The position numbers and the translations under genes are program-made. This document shows positions 62,501 through 64,000 of a DNA stretch of 64,000 nucleotides, piece after piece; position 1 is the first letter of the stretch, and each line of letters begins with the position of its first letter. Below the pieces are notes generated by a model, which saw only the letters and a list, made by a program, of their open reading frames with translations, had not been told where the DNA came from and made no database searches. The DNA is from Albula goreensis (lineage: Eukaryota; Chordata; Actinopteri; Albuliformes; Albulidae): positions 28,757,646 to 28,821,645 of the forward strand of contig CM040743.1 in NCBI GenBank assembly GCA_022829145.1. The letters run 5' to 3'.

Positions 62501-63956
62501 TTTGCCGTTCTCCAGAATCACAGGTATAGTCTCCAGAGTCCTCTGGATCTACACTGCGGATAACTAACTGGGCCTTGCAGCCCTCTCGGCTCATTTCATA
62601 CTTGGCACAGGGACATAGATCCATGCCCCCCTTCCTCCACTCCACAGGGGCTCCAGGTTTAGAGAGCTCACAGTGCAGTGTGACACTGTCCCCCTCTTCT
62701 GCCTCTTGGTTCTGCAGCTCTTGTTTGAAAGTGACTGGGAGAGCTATCATTTCAAAGGAAAAACATGCAAACAATAAGTCTGAGCCTCCAGTTCATACTC
62801 TAAAGTCTTTCTTAAACAAAAAATGCTTTAATGAGGATGAAATTATTAAAGGAAATTATGGATGGACAGATTGACCAGCAACAGGTTGGAAATTGATGAA
62901 AATGAGGCAGATAATTACTCTTCATAGCAGAATTATGGACCAAGAATATGAATATAATAAAAAATGTGACATTCCTAAATTTTAATCAGGGGAATTATCT
63001 ATTTTTTCATTTACAACATGTTCATTAACTGGTAAAAATTAACTAAATAGTCACAGTGTTTCTACTGAATTTTACTGCAAATTTCTACTAAATTCAACTT
63101 GCTGGTATCCTGGTATACCACTCTGGTAAATACCTGGAACATTCAAGTCCACAACAATGGAAAATCAGAACTATTGCTCCATTCATGAATAAAGTGAAAT
63201 AAAATGAAACAAAGGCACCCAACCTCCAAAATATCTGGCCAATCTTTCAGACAGAAAAAAACGAATATCTTTGGCCTAAAAATCTGGATCGATTCCATCC
63301 ATGAAAGAAATGATTATTTTAAGTGGATGCATACAATGATTTTCAGAAATAATGGAAAATCCATATTGGTTAAGATCATTGGGGTTAAACAGTGAGATGC
63401 TGGTTTCTTTTCAGAAAGAAAAGAAAAGAAAGCATGAGAAAATATGAATAACAAGAAGGATAGAATAAATGAGAAAGGAGAAAAGGAAAGTGAAAAGAGA
63501 AGTGAAGGATGAGGACAGCTGACATGAAATTGTGCATCTCCAGTTCCAACTTCAAGTTTGAAAGTCCAAATCCACTGATGCACAGTGTCAAAGATATCAG
63601 ACAATGAACAGAACTCCAGCATATTGCCCGGTATGATGAAATTGATGATGATGAAGATGTAACAGATAAAACCACCAGAGCTTTCCTACCATTAACCTTC
63701 AAAGATGCAACACTTGTCTTCTCTCCAGCATCACAAATATAGTTGCCCATATCTTCCACCTTCAGATTGTGGACTACCAGCTCTACCAGCGTTCCTTTCT
63801 GTCTGATTTCATATTTGTCGCCAGACTGCAGCACCACGCCCCTCTTCCTCCATTCCACTGGAGCTCCAGGTTTAGAGAGCTCACCACAAAGCATTACACT
63901 GCCCCCCTCCTCAGACTCCTGGTCCTCCAGTTCTTGTATGAAAGTAACTGGGAGTG
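3725..63956 (-). CDS. obscn: Obscurin, 3' portion of gene, multi-exon (gene-level entry)
   Basis: Obscurin is a giant (700-900 kDa) scaffold of striated muscle. It surrounds myofibrils at M-bands and Z-discs, binds titin and small ankyrin-1 of the sarcoplasmic reticulum, and carries RhoGEF and kinase activities. About 60 exons in this window read on the minus strand. In protein order they give: 12 tandem Ig, FN3, Ig, IQ-Ig, several Ig and linkers, SH3, DH, PH, two Ig, then either the ankyrin-binding tail (obscurin-A type) or Ig-kinase, long linker, Ig-FN3-kinase (obscurin-B type). This order is unique to obscurin; SPEG shares the double-kinase end but lacks the DH-PH-SH3 unit in this arrangement. 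Boundaries come from AG/GT sites and matching phases. The N-terminal exons are off the right edge. Four junctions need a one-base correction to stay in frame (see findings). Confidence 0.95.
6374..7345. mobile_element. Possible degenerate transposable element in a kinase 2 intron
   Basis: Left part CAGTGGTTGATTTG ... TTCAAGGGGGATGG and right part GGGGGATG ... CATCCCCCCCTCAACTTG, AACCCTGACTATAG share G-rich GGGGGAT blocks in loosely inverted layout; the middle is very A/T-rich with a hairpin. No coding remnant or clear target duplication. Low confidence. Confidence 0.25.
6775..6802. repeat. Perfect 12-bp inverted repeat (hairpin)
   Basis: AACATGTTCACG, loop AAAA, CGTGAACATGTT. Lies in the 1.7-kb intron 5825-7536 inside a stretch that may itself be an old mobile element. 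Confidence 0.9.
7537..7759 (-). CDS. obscn: Kinase 2 catalytic-loop exon with a one-base phase conflict at its 5' end
   Basis: The frame is certain from [23 protein letters not shown] and [10 protein letters not shown]. The previous exon ends in phase 2 (AG of an Arg codon after HHLAE), so this exon should start with one base before GGA CTG TAT. The only good acceptor (CCCCACAG, minus strand) leaves none. One more G in the G run at 7758-7760 would restore the join and give exactly the same spacing as human obscurin between LAER and the next conserved helix. The 3' end is AAAG followed by gtggag (phase 1), matching the next exon. Confidence 0.85.
9436..9539. repeat. (TG)n/(CA)n microsatellite, about 104 bp
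   Basis: An almost uninterrupted TG dinucleotide run with a few TATG/GAG interruptions, in the intron between kinase 2 exons 8889-9128 and 9558-9666. It ends only about 20 bases from the donor of the latter, followed by a run of seven G. The long His-Thr frames across it are repeat artefacts. Confidence 0.97.
9960..10519 (-). CDS. obscn: Obscurin FN3 domain between the kinases (two exons)
   Basis: Exon 10397-10519 encodes [40 protein letters not shown]; the second exon (9960 to 10128 or 10132) encodes [38 protein letters not shown] and FSEPS. W in VWRP, the Y of TYCIE and the Y-F-V-A-N-AG-G-S-S signature are fibronectin type III hallmarks, and it matches the FN3 before kinase 2 in human obscurin. 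The join between the exons is one base out of phase at a short G run (10127-10129). The 3' donor is weak: either CATGG|gttgac (exon to 9960) or the GC-type CAAG|gcatgg (exon to 9965), both phase 1. Confidence 0.88.
11434..12562 (-). CDS. obscn: Obscurin Ig domain before the second FN3-kinase (two exons)
   Basis: Exons 12452-12562 and 11434-11601, both phase 1-1. The first gives [37 protein letters not shown] (B-strand Cys and C-strand Trp); the second gives [36 protein letters not shown] (E strand, F-strand DxGxYxC). Together one I-set Ig matching the domain before FN3-kinase 2 in human obscurin. The 850-bp intron between the halves has been invaded by a hAT-like element. Confidence 0.93.
11728..12367 (-). 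mobile_element. Degenerate hAT-type DNA transposon remnant with a BED-finger fragment
   Basis: The ends are inverted: TAGGGCTGGGC at 11728 and GCCCAGCCCTA ending at 12367. They are flanked by 8-bp near-duplicates ATTGTAAT (11720-11727) and ATTATAAT (12368-12375), the 8-bp target duplication expected of hAT elements. On the minus strand at about 11800-11960 two overlapping frames give CNLCHK, then [20 protein letters not shown] and QYDKSIK, the C-x2-C ... H-x-H pattern of the BED zinc finger of hAT/ZBED transposases, broken by a frameshift. No catalytic domain remains. It sits inside an obscn intron. Family assignment is by recognition, not search. Confidence 0.7.
12196..12415. repeat. Two-copy tandem duplication, 110-bp unit
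   Basis: Copy 1 (about 12196-12305) and copy 2 (about 12306-12415) are nearly identical; both contain GGCAATTTATTGTATCTTGT, then CGCCCAGCCCTAATTATA and ATGGTTACATATGGAAG. The unit carries the right end of the hAT-like element plus flanking DNA, so the duplication postdates the insertion. Copy 2 reaches to within about 40 bases of the acceptor-side Ig exon. Confidence 0.9.
12963..13085 (-). CDS. obscn: Obscurin linker exon before the Ig (short, basic)
   Basis: 123 bases, phase 1-1, donor AAAG|gtaaga. It encodes [20 protein letters not shown] and [15 protein letters not shown], matching the short basic run (KKPGLASFRLSGLKSW in human) just before the Ig-FN3-kinase 2 block. No folded domain is expected. 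Confidence 0.85.
13156..13437. repeat. Degenerate direct duplication in an intron, about 80-bp units
   Basis: About 13156-13236 (GATAAAATCATTCAAAGGAA ... GAGCAATGCC) and about 13356-13437 (GATAAAACCATTCAAAAGAA ... GACATTGC) are diverged copies in the same orientation, 200 bases apart. Both contain ATATT-CTGCTAAA-type cores. Old local duplication; function unknown. Confidence 0.6.
13590..14067 (-). CDS. obscn: Obscurin inter-kinase linker exon (3' part), 5' boundary uncertain
   Basis: The open frame includes [38 protein letters not shown], a run of five Gln after DSS, and [17 protein letters not shown], which resembles ERVKASVEHISRILKG of human obscurin upstream of the second Ig-FN3-kinase block. 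The donor is strong (GGAGG|gtgaga, phase 1) and matches exon 12963-13085. The 5' end is not resolved: no acceptor before 14068 keeps all frames open, and the frame equals that of the large exon upstream of 14131 after about 60-90 bases that are open only in another frame. Confidence 0.75.
14131..15936 (-). CDS. obscn: Obscurin long Ser/Glu-rich inter-kinase linker exon
   Basis: A single open frame of about 600 codons from the acceptor at 15937 (CCCTACAG|CGG). It starts [19 protein letters not shown], matching RSLMSYKSILVMRSIPELL just after kinase 1 in human obscurin. The rest is low-complexity: acidic and Ser-rich, with [18 protein letters not shown] and many basic-Ser motifs such as RRRGS-like and KSCSFDSDP sites that could be phosphorylated. 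It probably is an unstructured tether between the two kinases. The frame meets TGA at 14128-14130, within about 60 bases of the next open segment in the same frame; see the finding on this junction. Confidence 0.85.
16113..19259 (-). CDS. obscn: Obscurin kinase 1 (first MLCK-like Ser/Thr kinase domain), nine exons
   Basis: Exons in protein order: 19163-19259, 18584-18784, 18269-18320, 18009-18086, 17602-17771, 17456-17482, 17073-17225, 16834-16879, 16113-16190; all phases agree. Motifs: [19 protein letters not shown] (glycine loop), SFAGKFLPM (VAIK Lys), ALNERDLL (helix C Glu), [20 protein letters not shown], catalytic loop [18 protein letters not shown] (DFG), FVAPEIA (APE), [12 protein letters not shown] (helix F), PFSGESD and [12 protein letters not shown]. 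The domain follows an Ig and matches human kinase 1. The catalytic-loop lysine of HLDIKPSN is Asn here (codon AAT at the end of exon 18009-18086), which would be expected to weaken phosphotransfer. Confidence 0.93.
17456..17482 (-). CDS. obscn: 27-base micro-exon inside kinase 1
   Basis: Phase 2-2, bounded by TTTTCAG and TG|gtgagt; encodes W-SLGVLSYL of helix F, needed to join TDIW of the preceding exon to [11 protein letters not shown] of the next. It would be missed by exon finders with a size cut-off. Confidence 0.88.
18131..18176. repeat. (TTATA)n pentanucleotide microsatellite
   Basis: About nine perfect TTATA units in the short intron between kinase 1 exons 18009-18086 and 18269-18320, likely polymorphic. 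Confidence 0.95.
19603..20145 (-). CDS. obscn: Obscurin Ig domain preceding kinase 1 (two exons)
   Basis: Exons 20010-20145 (phase 2 to 0) and 19603-19771 (phase 0 to 1). The first gives [20 protein letters not shown] and [13 protein letters not shown]; the second gives [40 protein letters not shown] and CKAKLTVE. It matches the Ig with PPSMQVTIEDV ... GVYTCLAQNTGGQVLCKAEL before human kinase 1. The B strand has AATFVTRI without the usual Cys, as also in human (QFEAIIEG). An alternative acceptor 7 bases upstream (TTGAAAG, exon to 20152) would change its entry phase to 1. Confidence 0.9.
20315..20455 (-). CDS. obscn: Candidate alternative obscurin exon, phase 1-1, unplaced
   Basis: 141 bases between CTCTCTAG and CCG|gtaggc, open only in phase 1: [46 protein letters not shown]. 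No domain. It cannot follow exon 20672-20789 (ends phase 2) nor feed the usual acceptor of exon 20010-20145 (needs phase 2). It can follow exon 29783-29876 (phase 1) and feed the weak acceptor at 20153. Either a rare isoform exon or one of the frame anomalies of this window. Confidence 0.5.
20672..20789 (-). CDS. obscn: Candidate alternative obscurin-B linker exon, phase 1 to 2
   Basis: 118 bases, acceptor GCTTGCAG, donor ACACG|gttagt. The only open frame gives [38 protein letters not shown]. Entry phase 1 fits exon 29783-29876 (...ITIE/D) and exit phase 2 fits exon 20010-20145, so it could bridge the RhoGEF-Ig part to Ig-kinase 1 directly. No known domain; homology to the human linker is not obvious. 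Confidence 0.6.
22096..22299 (-). CDS. obscn: Candidate symmetric cassette exon of obscurin, phase 2-2
   Basis: 204 bases, acceptor CATGGTCAG after a pyrimidine-rich stretch, donor GGTGG|gtagcc. Frame: [60 protein letters not shown]. It can follow exon 27118-27160 (phase 2) and feed 20010-20145 (phase 2). A stronger donor six bases on (GCC|gtaagt) would put an in-frame TAG inside the exon and end the protein. No domain recognised. Confidence 0.55.
22300..24756 (-). other. obscn: obscurin-A 3' UTR and intronic sequence
   Basis: AT-rich DNA after the obscurin-A stop at 24757. Minus-strand AATAAA hexamers (TTTATT on plus) occur at 24734-24739, 23747-23752 and 22787-22792. The nearest would give a very short 3' UTR, the others about 1 and 2 kb. 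No coding or structural feature is seen. Confidence 0.35.
24757..25906 (-). CDS. obscn: Alternative terminal exon of obscurin-A: ankyrin-binding tail
   Basis: A 382-codon exon plus stop, entered in phase 2 after exon 27118-27160 (acceptor CCACCATCAG). It starts [18 protein letters not shown], as human obscurin-A does ([17 protein letters not shown]). Other conserved blocks: [57 protein letters not shown] followed by [30 protein letters not shown], and the last segment [13 protein letters not shown]. In mammals this non-modular tail binds small ankyrin-1 and ankyrin-2, tethering myofibrils to the sarcoplasmic reticulum; the [13 protein letters not shown] block is highly conserved here and probably part of that function. 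The protein ends QQPKP. Confidence 0.93.
25907..27117. other. Intron between exon 27118-27160 and the obscurin-A terminal exon
   Basis: 1.2 kb, AT-rich; contains one copy of the dispersed repeat described at 26458-26552. No exon is recognised. Confidence 0.6.
26458..26552 (+). repeat. Dispersed repeat, copy 1 of 2
   Basis: About 95 bp from GGCAATACTTAATATATTT through GAGTGACATTCCACCCTGAG to AAAATACCTCAAGAT. A diverged copy in the same orientation lies at 28476-28571. No ends or target duplications are evident; the family is not recognised. Confidence 0.75.
27118..27160 (-). CDS. obscn: Short obscurin exon before the A/B branch
   Basis: 43 bases, phase 1 to 2, donor ATCAT|gtaagt. Encodes [13 protein letters not shown], matching [15 protein letters not shown] in human obscurin just before the obscurin-A tail. 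It joins 29783-29876 to the terminal exon (ending ... obscurin-A) or to the 22096-22299 cassette. Confidence 0.9.
27161..29782. other. Large obscn intron (2.6 kb)
   Basis: AT-rich; contains repeat copy 2 (28476-28571). Short frames such as the one at 28097-28540 show no domain or splice context. Nothing else is supported. Confidence 0.55.
28476..28571 (+). repeat. Dispersed repeat, copy 2 of 2
   Basis: Matches 26458-26552: GGCAATACTTTATATATTTC, GAGTGACACTCCACCCTGGA, AAAATACCTCAAGAT. Similarity fades on both sides. Confidence 0.75.
29783..30986 (-). CDS. obscn: Obscurin Ig domain after the RhoGEF block (three exons)
   Basis: Exons 30884-30986 (phase 1 to 2), 30476-30605 (2 to 0), 29783-29876 (0 to 1). 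Sequence: [93 protein letters not shown]. This is a canonical I-set Ig closely matching human [14 protein letters not shown] ... LVNRLGSARASAEL. The last exon ends in phase 1 and is the splice hub for the A and B C-termini. Confidence 0.95.
29896..30154. mobile_element. Short inverted-repeat element (MITE-like)
   Basis: The left end GTACAGCCCAACCAATATAT and the right end TATTGGTTGGGCCCTACAGT are inverted relatives sharing CCCAACCAATA. The inside is A/T-rich with further mirrored pieces (GATATCAGCTGATAAT, ATTATCAGCTATCAG). About 260 bp, non-coding. It lies in the short intron splitting the Ig at 29783-30605. Resembles the TAGGGCCC-ended non-autonomous elements common in fish; family not certain. 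Confidence 0.6.
31265..31644 (-). CDS. obscn: Obscurin Ig domain directly after the PH domain (two exons)
   Basis: Exons 31531-31644 and 31265-31432, phase 1-1 each. [37 protein letters not shown], then [49 protein letters not shown]. Very close to human obscurin ([34 protein letters not shown]). All core Ig residues are present (two Cys, Trp, DSGQY). Confidence 0.96.
32366..32814 (-). CDS. obscn: Obscurin PH domain (two exons)
   Basis: Exons 32656-32814 (phase 0-0) and 32366-32543 (phase 0 to 1). [48 protein letters not shown], then [62 protein letters not shown] is the PH beta-strand core and the C-terminal helix includes the invariant Trp (SWLRDL). PH modulates the RhoGEF and can bind phosphoinositides or, in human obscurin, Ras-family partners. 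Confidence 0.96.
32545..32579. repeat. (GA)n tract abutting a splice acceptor
   Basis: On the minus strand this is a (CT)n pyrimidine tract ending in CAG just before PH exon 32366-32543, so it doubles as the polypyrimidine tract of that acceptor. Confidence 0.9.
33260..35897 (-). CDS. obscn: Obscurin DH (RhoGEF) domain, five exons
   Basis: Exons 35821-35897, 35468-35638, 34997-35156, 34575-34679, 33260-33424; phases 0-2, 2-2, 2-0, 0-0, 0-0 agree. Landmarks: [27 protein letters not shown] (CR1), [84 protein letters not shown] (CR3); [39 protein letters not shown]. The DH domain of obscurin activates RhoA (and RhoQ in some reports) in muscle. Strong agreement with human ([20 protein letters not shown]). 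Confidence 0.95.
36685..36885 (-). CDS. obscn: Obscurin SH3 domain exon
   Basis: 201 bases, phase 0-0. [72 protein letters not shown]-like start (VATADY), acidic RT loop, and the W-P-Y pattern (GWVSPAYL) of SH3. Lies immediately before DH, as in all obscurins and SPEG relatives; in obscurin the SH3 does not have a classic polyproline groove. Confidence 0.95.
37147..37286 (-). CDS. obscn: Acidic Ser-rich linker exon before the SH3
   Basis: 140 bases, phase 1 to 0. [40 protein letters not shown]. Matches LQVPGGDSDEDSKTPSASP in human. TP/SP and RSRPAS sites make it a likely phosphorylated, disordered segment. Confidence 0.93.
37287..40524. other. Large obscn intron (3.2 kb)
   Basis: Flanking exons join directly in phase 1 (MVSAKITQ to ASLRVPG), as in human, so no exon is required here. 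A weak candidate exon at about 39318-39418 is discussed in findings. The rest is AT-rich with no recognisable feature. Confidence 0.6.
40525..41179 (-). CDS. obscn: Obscurin linker region, three short exons
   Basis: Exons 41128-41179 (phase 1 to 2), 40771-40820 (2 to 1), 40525-40629 (1-1). [69 protein letters not shown]. The last helix ([19 protein letters not shown]) is conserved in human obscurin before the SDSDE linker and SH3 and looks amphipathic. No other domain. Confidence 0.88.
41629..42455 (-). CDS. obscn: Obscurin Ig domain (two exons, tandem NAGNAG-type acceptor)
   Basis: Exons 42357-42452 or -42455 and 41629-41847, phase 1-1. [78 protein letters not shown]. An Ig with Trp and the F-strand Cys; the B strand has [10 protein letters not shown], with no Cys. 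The acceptor reads GAAAG-CAG, so two AG sites three bases apart can add or drop one residue. Confidence 0.9.
42798..42839 (-). CDS. obscn: 42-base obscurin linker exon
   Basis: Phase 1-1, GTTTCAG acceptor, AAAG|gtaaaa donor; encodes [12 protein letters not shown]. Required length is a multiple of three, so skipping would leave the frame intact. No domain. Confidence 0.75.
42885..42912. repeat. (CACAG)n pentanucleotide repeat
   Basis: Five to six CACAG units, about 45 bases upstream (in transcript sense) of the acceptor of exon 42798-42839. Confidence 0.9.
43283..44328 (-). CDS. obscn: Obscurin linker plus Ig domain (three exons)
   Basis: Exons 44247-44328 (phase 1 to 2), 43893-44014 (2 to 1), 43283-43480 (1-1). 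Linker [40 protein letters not shown]; then Ig: [60 protein letters not shown]. The F-strand Cys is replaced (EYSSYISN), giving an Ig without the usual disulfide. Confidence 0.9.
44753..45034 (-). CDS. obscn: Obscurin Ig domain exon
   Basis: 282 bases, phase 1-1. [78 protein letters not shown]. Canonical I-set Ig with both Cys, Trp and DMGVYRC. It follows the IQ-Ig exon. Confidence 0.95.
45609..46892 (-). CDS. obscn: Large obscurin exon: acidic linker, IQ motif, Ig, basic linker
   Basis: 1284 bases (428 codons), phase 1-1. It opens with a charged linker ([20 protein letters not shown], Pro-rich after it), then [20 protein letters not shown] and FKHFEMTEE. An IQ motif [20 protein letters not shown] follows, which in obscurin is a calmodulin-binding candidate. 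Next an Ig: [57 protein letters not shown]. Last are an acidic/basic linker ([34 protein letters not shown]) and a conserved beta-like segment [20 protein letters not shown]. The exon is much larger than its neighbours. Confidence 0.95.
47255..47524 (-). CDS. obscn: Obscurin Ig domain exon (after the FN3)
   Basis: 270 bases, phase 1-1. [74 protein letters not shown]. Full Ig consensus. It is N-terminal to the IQ-Ig exon. Confidence 0.95.
47525..48757. other. obscn intron (1.2 kb), no feature
   Basis: AT-rich; no exon, repeat or structure beyond short simple-sequence stretches. Confidence 0.55.
48758..49048 (-). CDS. obscn: Obscurin FN3 domain exon
   Basis: 291 bases (97 codons), phase 1-1. 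[81 protein letters not shown]3 hallmarks: W in [25 protein letters not shown] and NQAG-G. It separates the long Ig array from the IQ region. Confidence 0.96.
49904..50176 (-). CDS. obscn: Obscurin Ig domain exon
   Basis: 273 bases, phase 1-1. [76 protein letters not shown]-strand Cys and Trp are present; the F-strand Cys is replaced by Thr/Phe (QEITFAAR). Confidence 0.93.
50454..50729 (-). CDS. obscn: Obscurin Ig domain exon, subtype without F-strand Cys
   Basis: 276 bases, phase 1-1. [73 protein letters not shown] strand is [11 protein letters not shown], with no Cys at the usual position. Confidence 0.94.
51227..51493 (-). CDS. obscn: Obscurin Ig domain exon
   Basis: 267 bases, phase 1-1. 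[73 protein letters not shown]. Standard Ig with DRGTYSC. Confidence 0.94.
51494..54596. other. Largest obscn intron in the window (3.1 kb)
   Basis: No exon is recognised. Bases 52260-52810 have a different, repeat-like texture (GGATTTACGCACAAATTCC, AATCGCCATTAAGATGG, ATCGCTATACAGCAAATA) that may be an old fish repeat, but I see no ends. The rest is AT-rich unique-looking DNA. Confidence 0.5.
54597..54869 (-). CDS. obscn: Obscurin Ig domain exon, subtype without F-strand Cys
   Basis: 273 bases, phase 1-1. [72 protein letters not shown]. The F strand is [13 protein letters not shown]-strand Cys and C-strand Trp are retained. Confidence 0.94.
54870..56797. other. obscn intron (1.9 kb) with a short (CT)n run
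   Basis: Non-coding, AT-rich. A (CT)n run of about 25 bases lies at 55967-55991. Nothing else is recognised. Confidence 0.55.
56798..57064 (-). CDS. obscn: Obscurin Ig domain exon, common 267-bp subtype
   Basis: Phase 1-1. [88 protein letters not shown]. Both core Cys, Trp and DNGYYTCD are present. Confidence 0.95.
57788..57923. repeat. 33-bp minisatellite, about four copies
   Basis: Units restart at about 57788, 57821, 57854 and 57887 with core GGTTGGTGGAAGG followed by AAGGGTGGGGGAA. Strand is purine-rich (G/A) on plus. In the intron between Ig exons 58057-58332 and 56798-57064. Period is a multiple of 3, so frames across it give Pro-Leu repeats that are not genes. Confidence 0.93.
58057..58332 (-). 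CDS. obscn: Obscurin Ig domain exon, subtype without F-strand Cys
   Basis: 276 bases, phase 1-1. [85 protein letters not shown] replaces the YxC motif. Confidence 0.94.
58944..58981. other. Perfect 15-bp hairpin in an intron
   Basis: GTTAATTTGTATGAC (58944-58958) and GTCATACAAATTAAC (58967-58981) are exact inverted copies with the 8-base loop ATGTAGAA. It lies 163 bases downstream (in obscn sense) of the donor of exon 59144-59410. Confidence 0.9.
59144..59410 (-). CDS. obscn: Obscurin Ig domain exon, common 267-bp subtype
   Basis: Phase 1-1. [75 protein letters not shown]. Complete Ig consensus. Confidence 0.95.
60162..60428 (-). CDS. obscn: Obscurin Ig domain exon, common 267-bp subtype
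   Basis: Phase 1-1. [74 protein letters not shown]. Close relative of the exons at 62477 and 63690, pointing to fairly recent exon duplication. Confidence 0.95.
60780..61049 (-). CDS. obscn: Obscurin Ig domain exon, subtype without F-strand Cys
   Basis: 270 bases, phase 1-1. [83 protein letters not shown] replaces DSGxYxC. Confidence 0.94.
61679..61955 (-). CDS. obscn: Obscurin Ig domain exon with a poly-Phe-coding T tract and frame conflict
   Basis: From acceptor GCACAG (61956) the exon reads ALPV, then 15 T bases, then [60 protein letters not shown]. The upstream and downstream parts are in different frames by one base across the T run (plus-strand A run 61930-61944... at 61930). With 14 T the exon would be 276 bases and in frame. 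The alternative acceptor TTTTTCAG (exon to 61926, 248 bases) is strong but out of phase with both neighbours and gives an early stop. Domain identity is certain. Confidence 0.88.
62477..62743 (-). CDS. obscn: Obscurin Ig domain exon, common 267-bp subtype
   Basis: Phase 1-1. [74 protein letters not shown]. Complete Ig consensus, near twin of the next exon upstream. Confidence 0.95.
63690..63956 (-). CDS. obscn: Obscurin Ig domain exon, common 267-bp subtype (first in the window, protein order)
   Basis: Phase 1-1, donor TTAATG|gtagga. [75 protein letters not shown]. The B-strand Cys is present but shifted by one residue relative to its sister exons (MLCGEL versus LHCEL). The preceding exons of obscn are off the right edge. 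Confidence 0.93.
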
Positions 63957-64000
63957 CTAGAGAACCAAAACCAAATTTAAACTGAGTGAACCTCAAGACA

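Noticed and set aside
1-64000. CRISPR arrays, operons, phage or bacterial features
   Set aside because: None fit; the only short tandem repeats are microsatellites and one minisatellite, without spacers.

Overview
The window is vertebrate genomic DNA, most likely from a ray-finned (teleost) fish. Genes are split into short exons with canonical GT-AG introns. The interspersed DNA is of fish type: hAT-like elements with a BED-finger remnant, small inverted-repeat elements and simple repeats. There are no operons, CRISPR arrays or recognisable bacterial features, and I found no RNA gene I could support. The species cannot be named from sequence alone.

Two genes meet tail to tail. On the plus strand, bases 124-915 carry the last three coding exons of guanylate kinase 1 (guk1), followed by a long AT-rich 3' region. 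On the minus strand, from about 3725 to beyond the right edge, lies the 3' two-thirds or so of obscurin (obscn), the giant sarcomeric Ig/RhoGEF/kinase protein. The 5' part of obscn is off the right edge. GUK1 and OBSCN are also close neighbours in human, so the synteny is conserved.

Reading obscn in its own direction (right to left): 12 single-exon Ig domains (63.9-49.9 kb); an FN3 domain (48.8-49.0 kb); an Ig (47.3 kb); a 1284-base exon with an acidic linker, an IQ motif and an Ig (45.6-46.9 kb); several more Ig domains and linkers (44.8-40.5 kb); an SH3 (36.7 kb), a DH RhoGEF domain (35.9-33.3 kb) and a PH domain (32.8-32.4 kb); and two Ig domains (31.6-29.8 kb). The transcript then has a choice. 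One end is the 'obscurin-A' terminal exon (24.8-25.9 kb), related to the ankyrin-binding tail. The other is the 'obscurin-B' branch: Ig plus kinase 1 (20.1-16.1 kb), a long Ser-rich linker (15.9-13.0 kb), Ig, FN3 and kinase 2 (12.6-3.7 kb).

Exon boundaries were derived by hand from splice sites and reading-frame phase, helped by remembered human obscurin, not by an alignment program. Nearly all junctions agree in phase. Four places do not: a 15-base A run at 61930, a C run at 10127-10129, the acceptor at 7760, and the 14.07-14.13 kb junction. Each looks like a small indel, three of them in or beside homopolymers, so assembly error is the simplest reading. Gene decay of this branch or allelic variation cannot be excluded.

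I did not find a new multi-gene system. The points most worth a second look are the choice among alternative exons between 29.8 and 20.0 kb, the Lys-to-Asn change in the kinase 1 catalytic loop, the frame anomalies, the Ig subtype lacking the second disulfide cysteine, and the mobile and tandem repeats in the introns.
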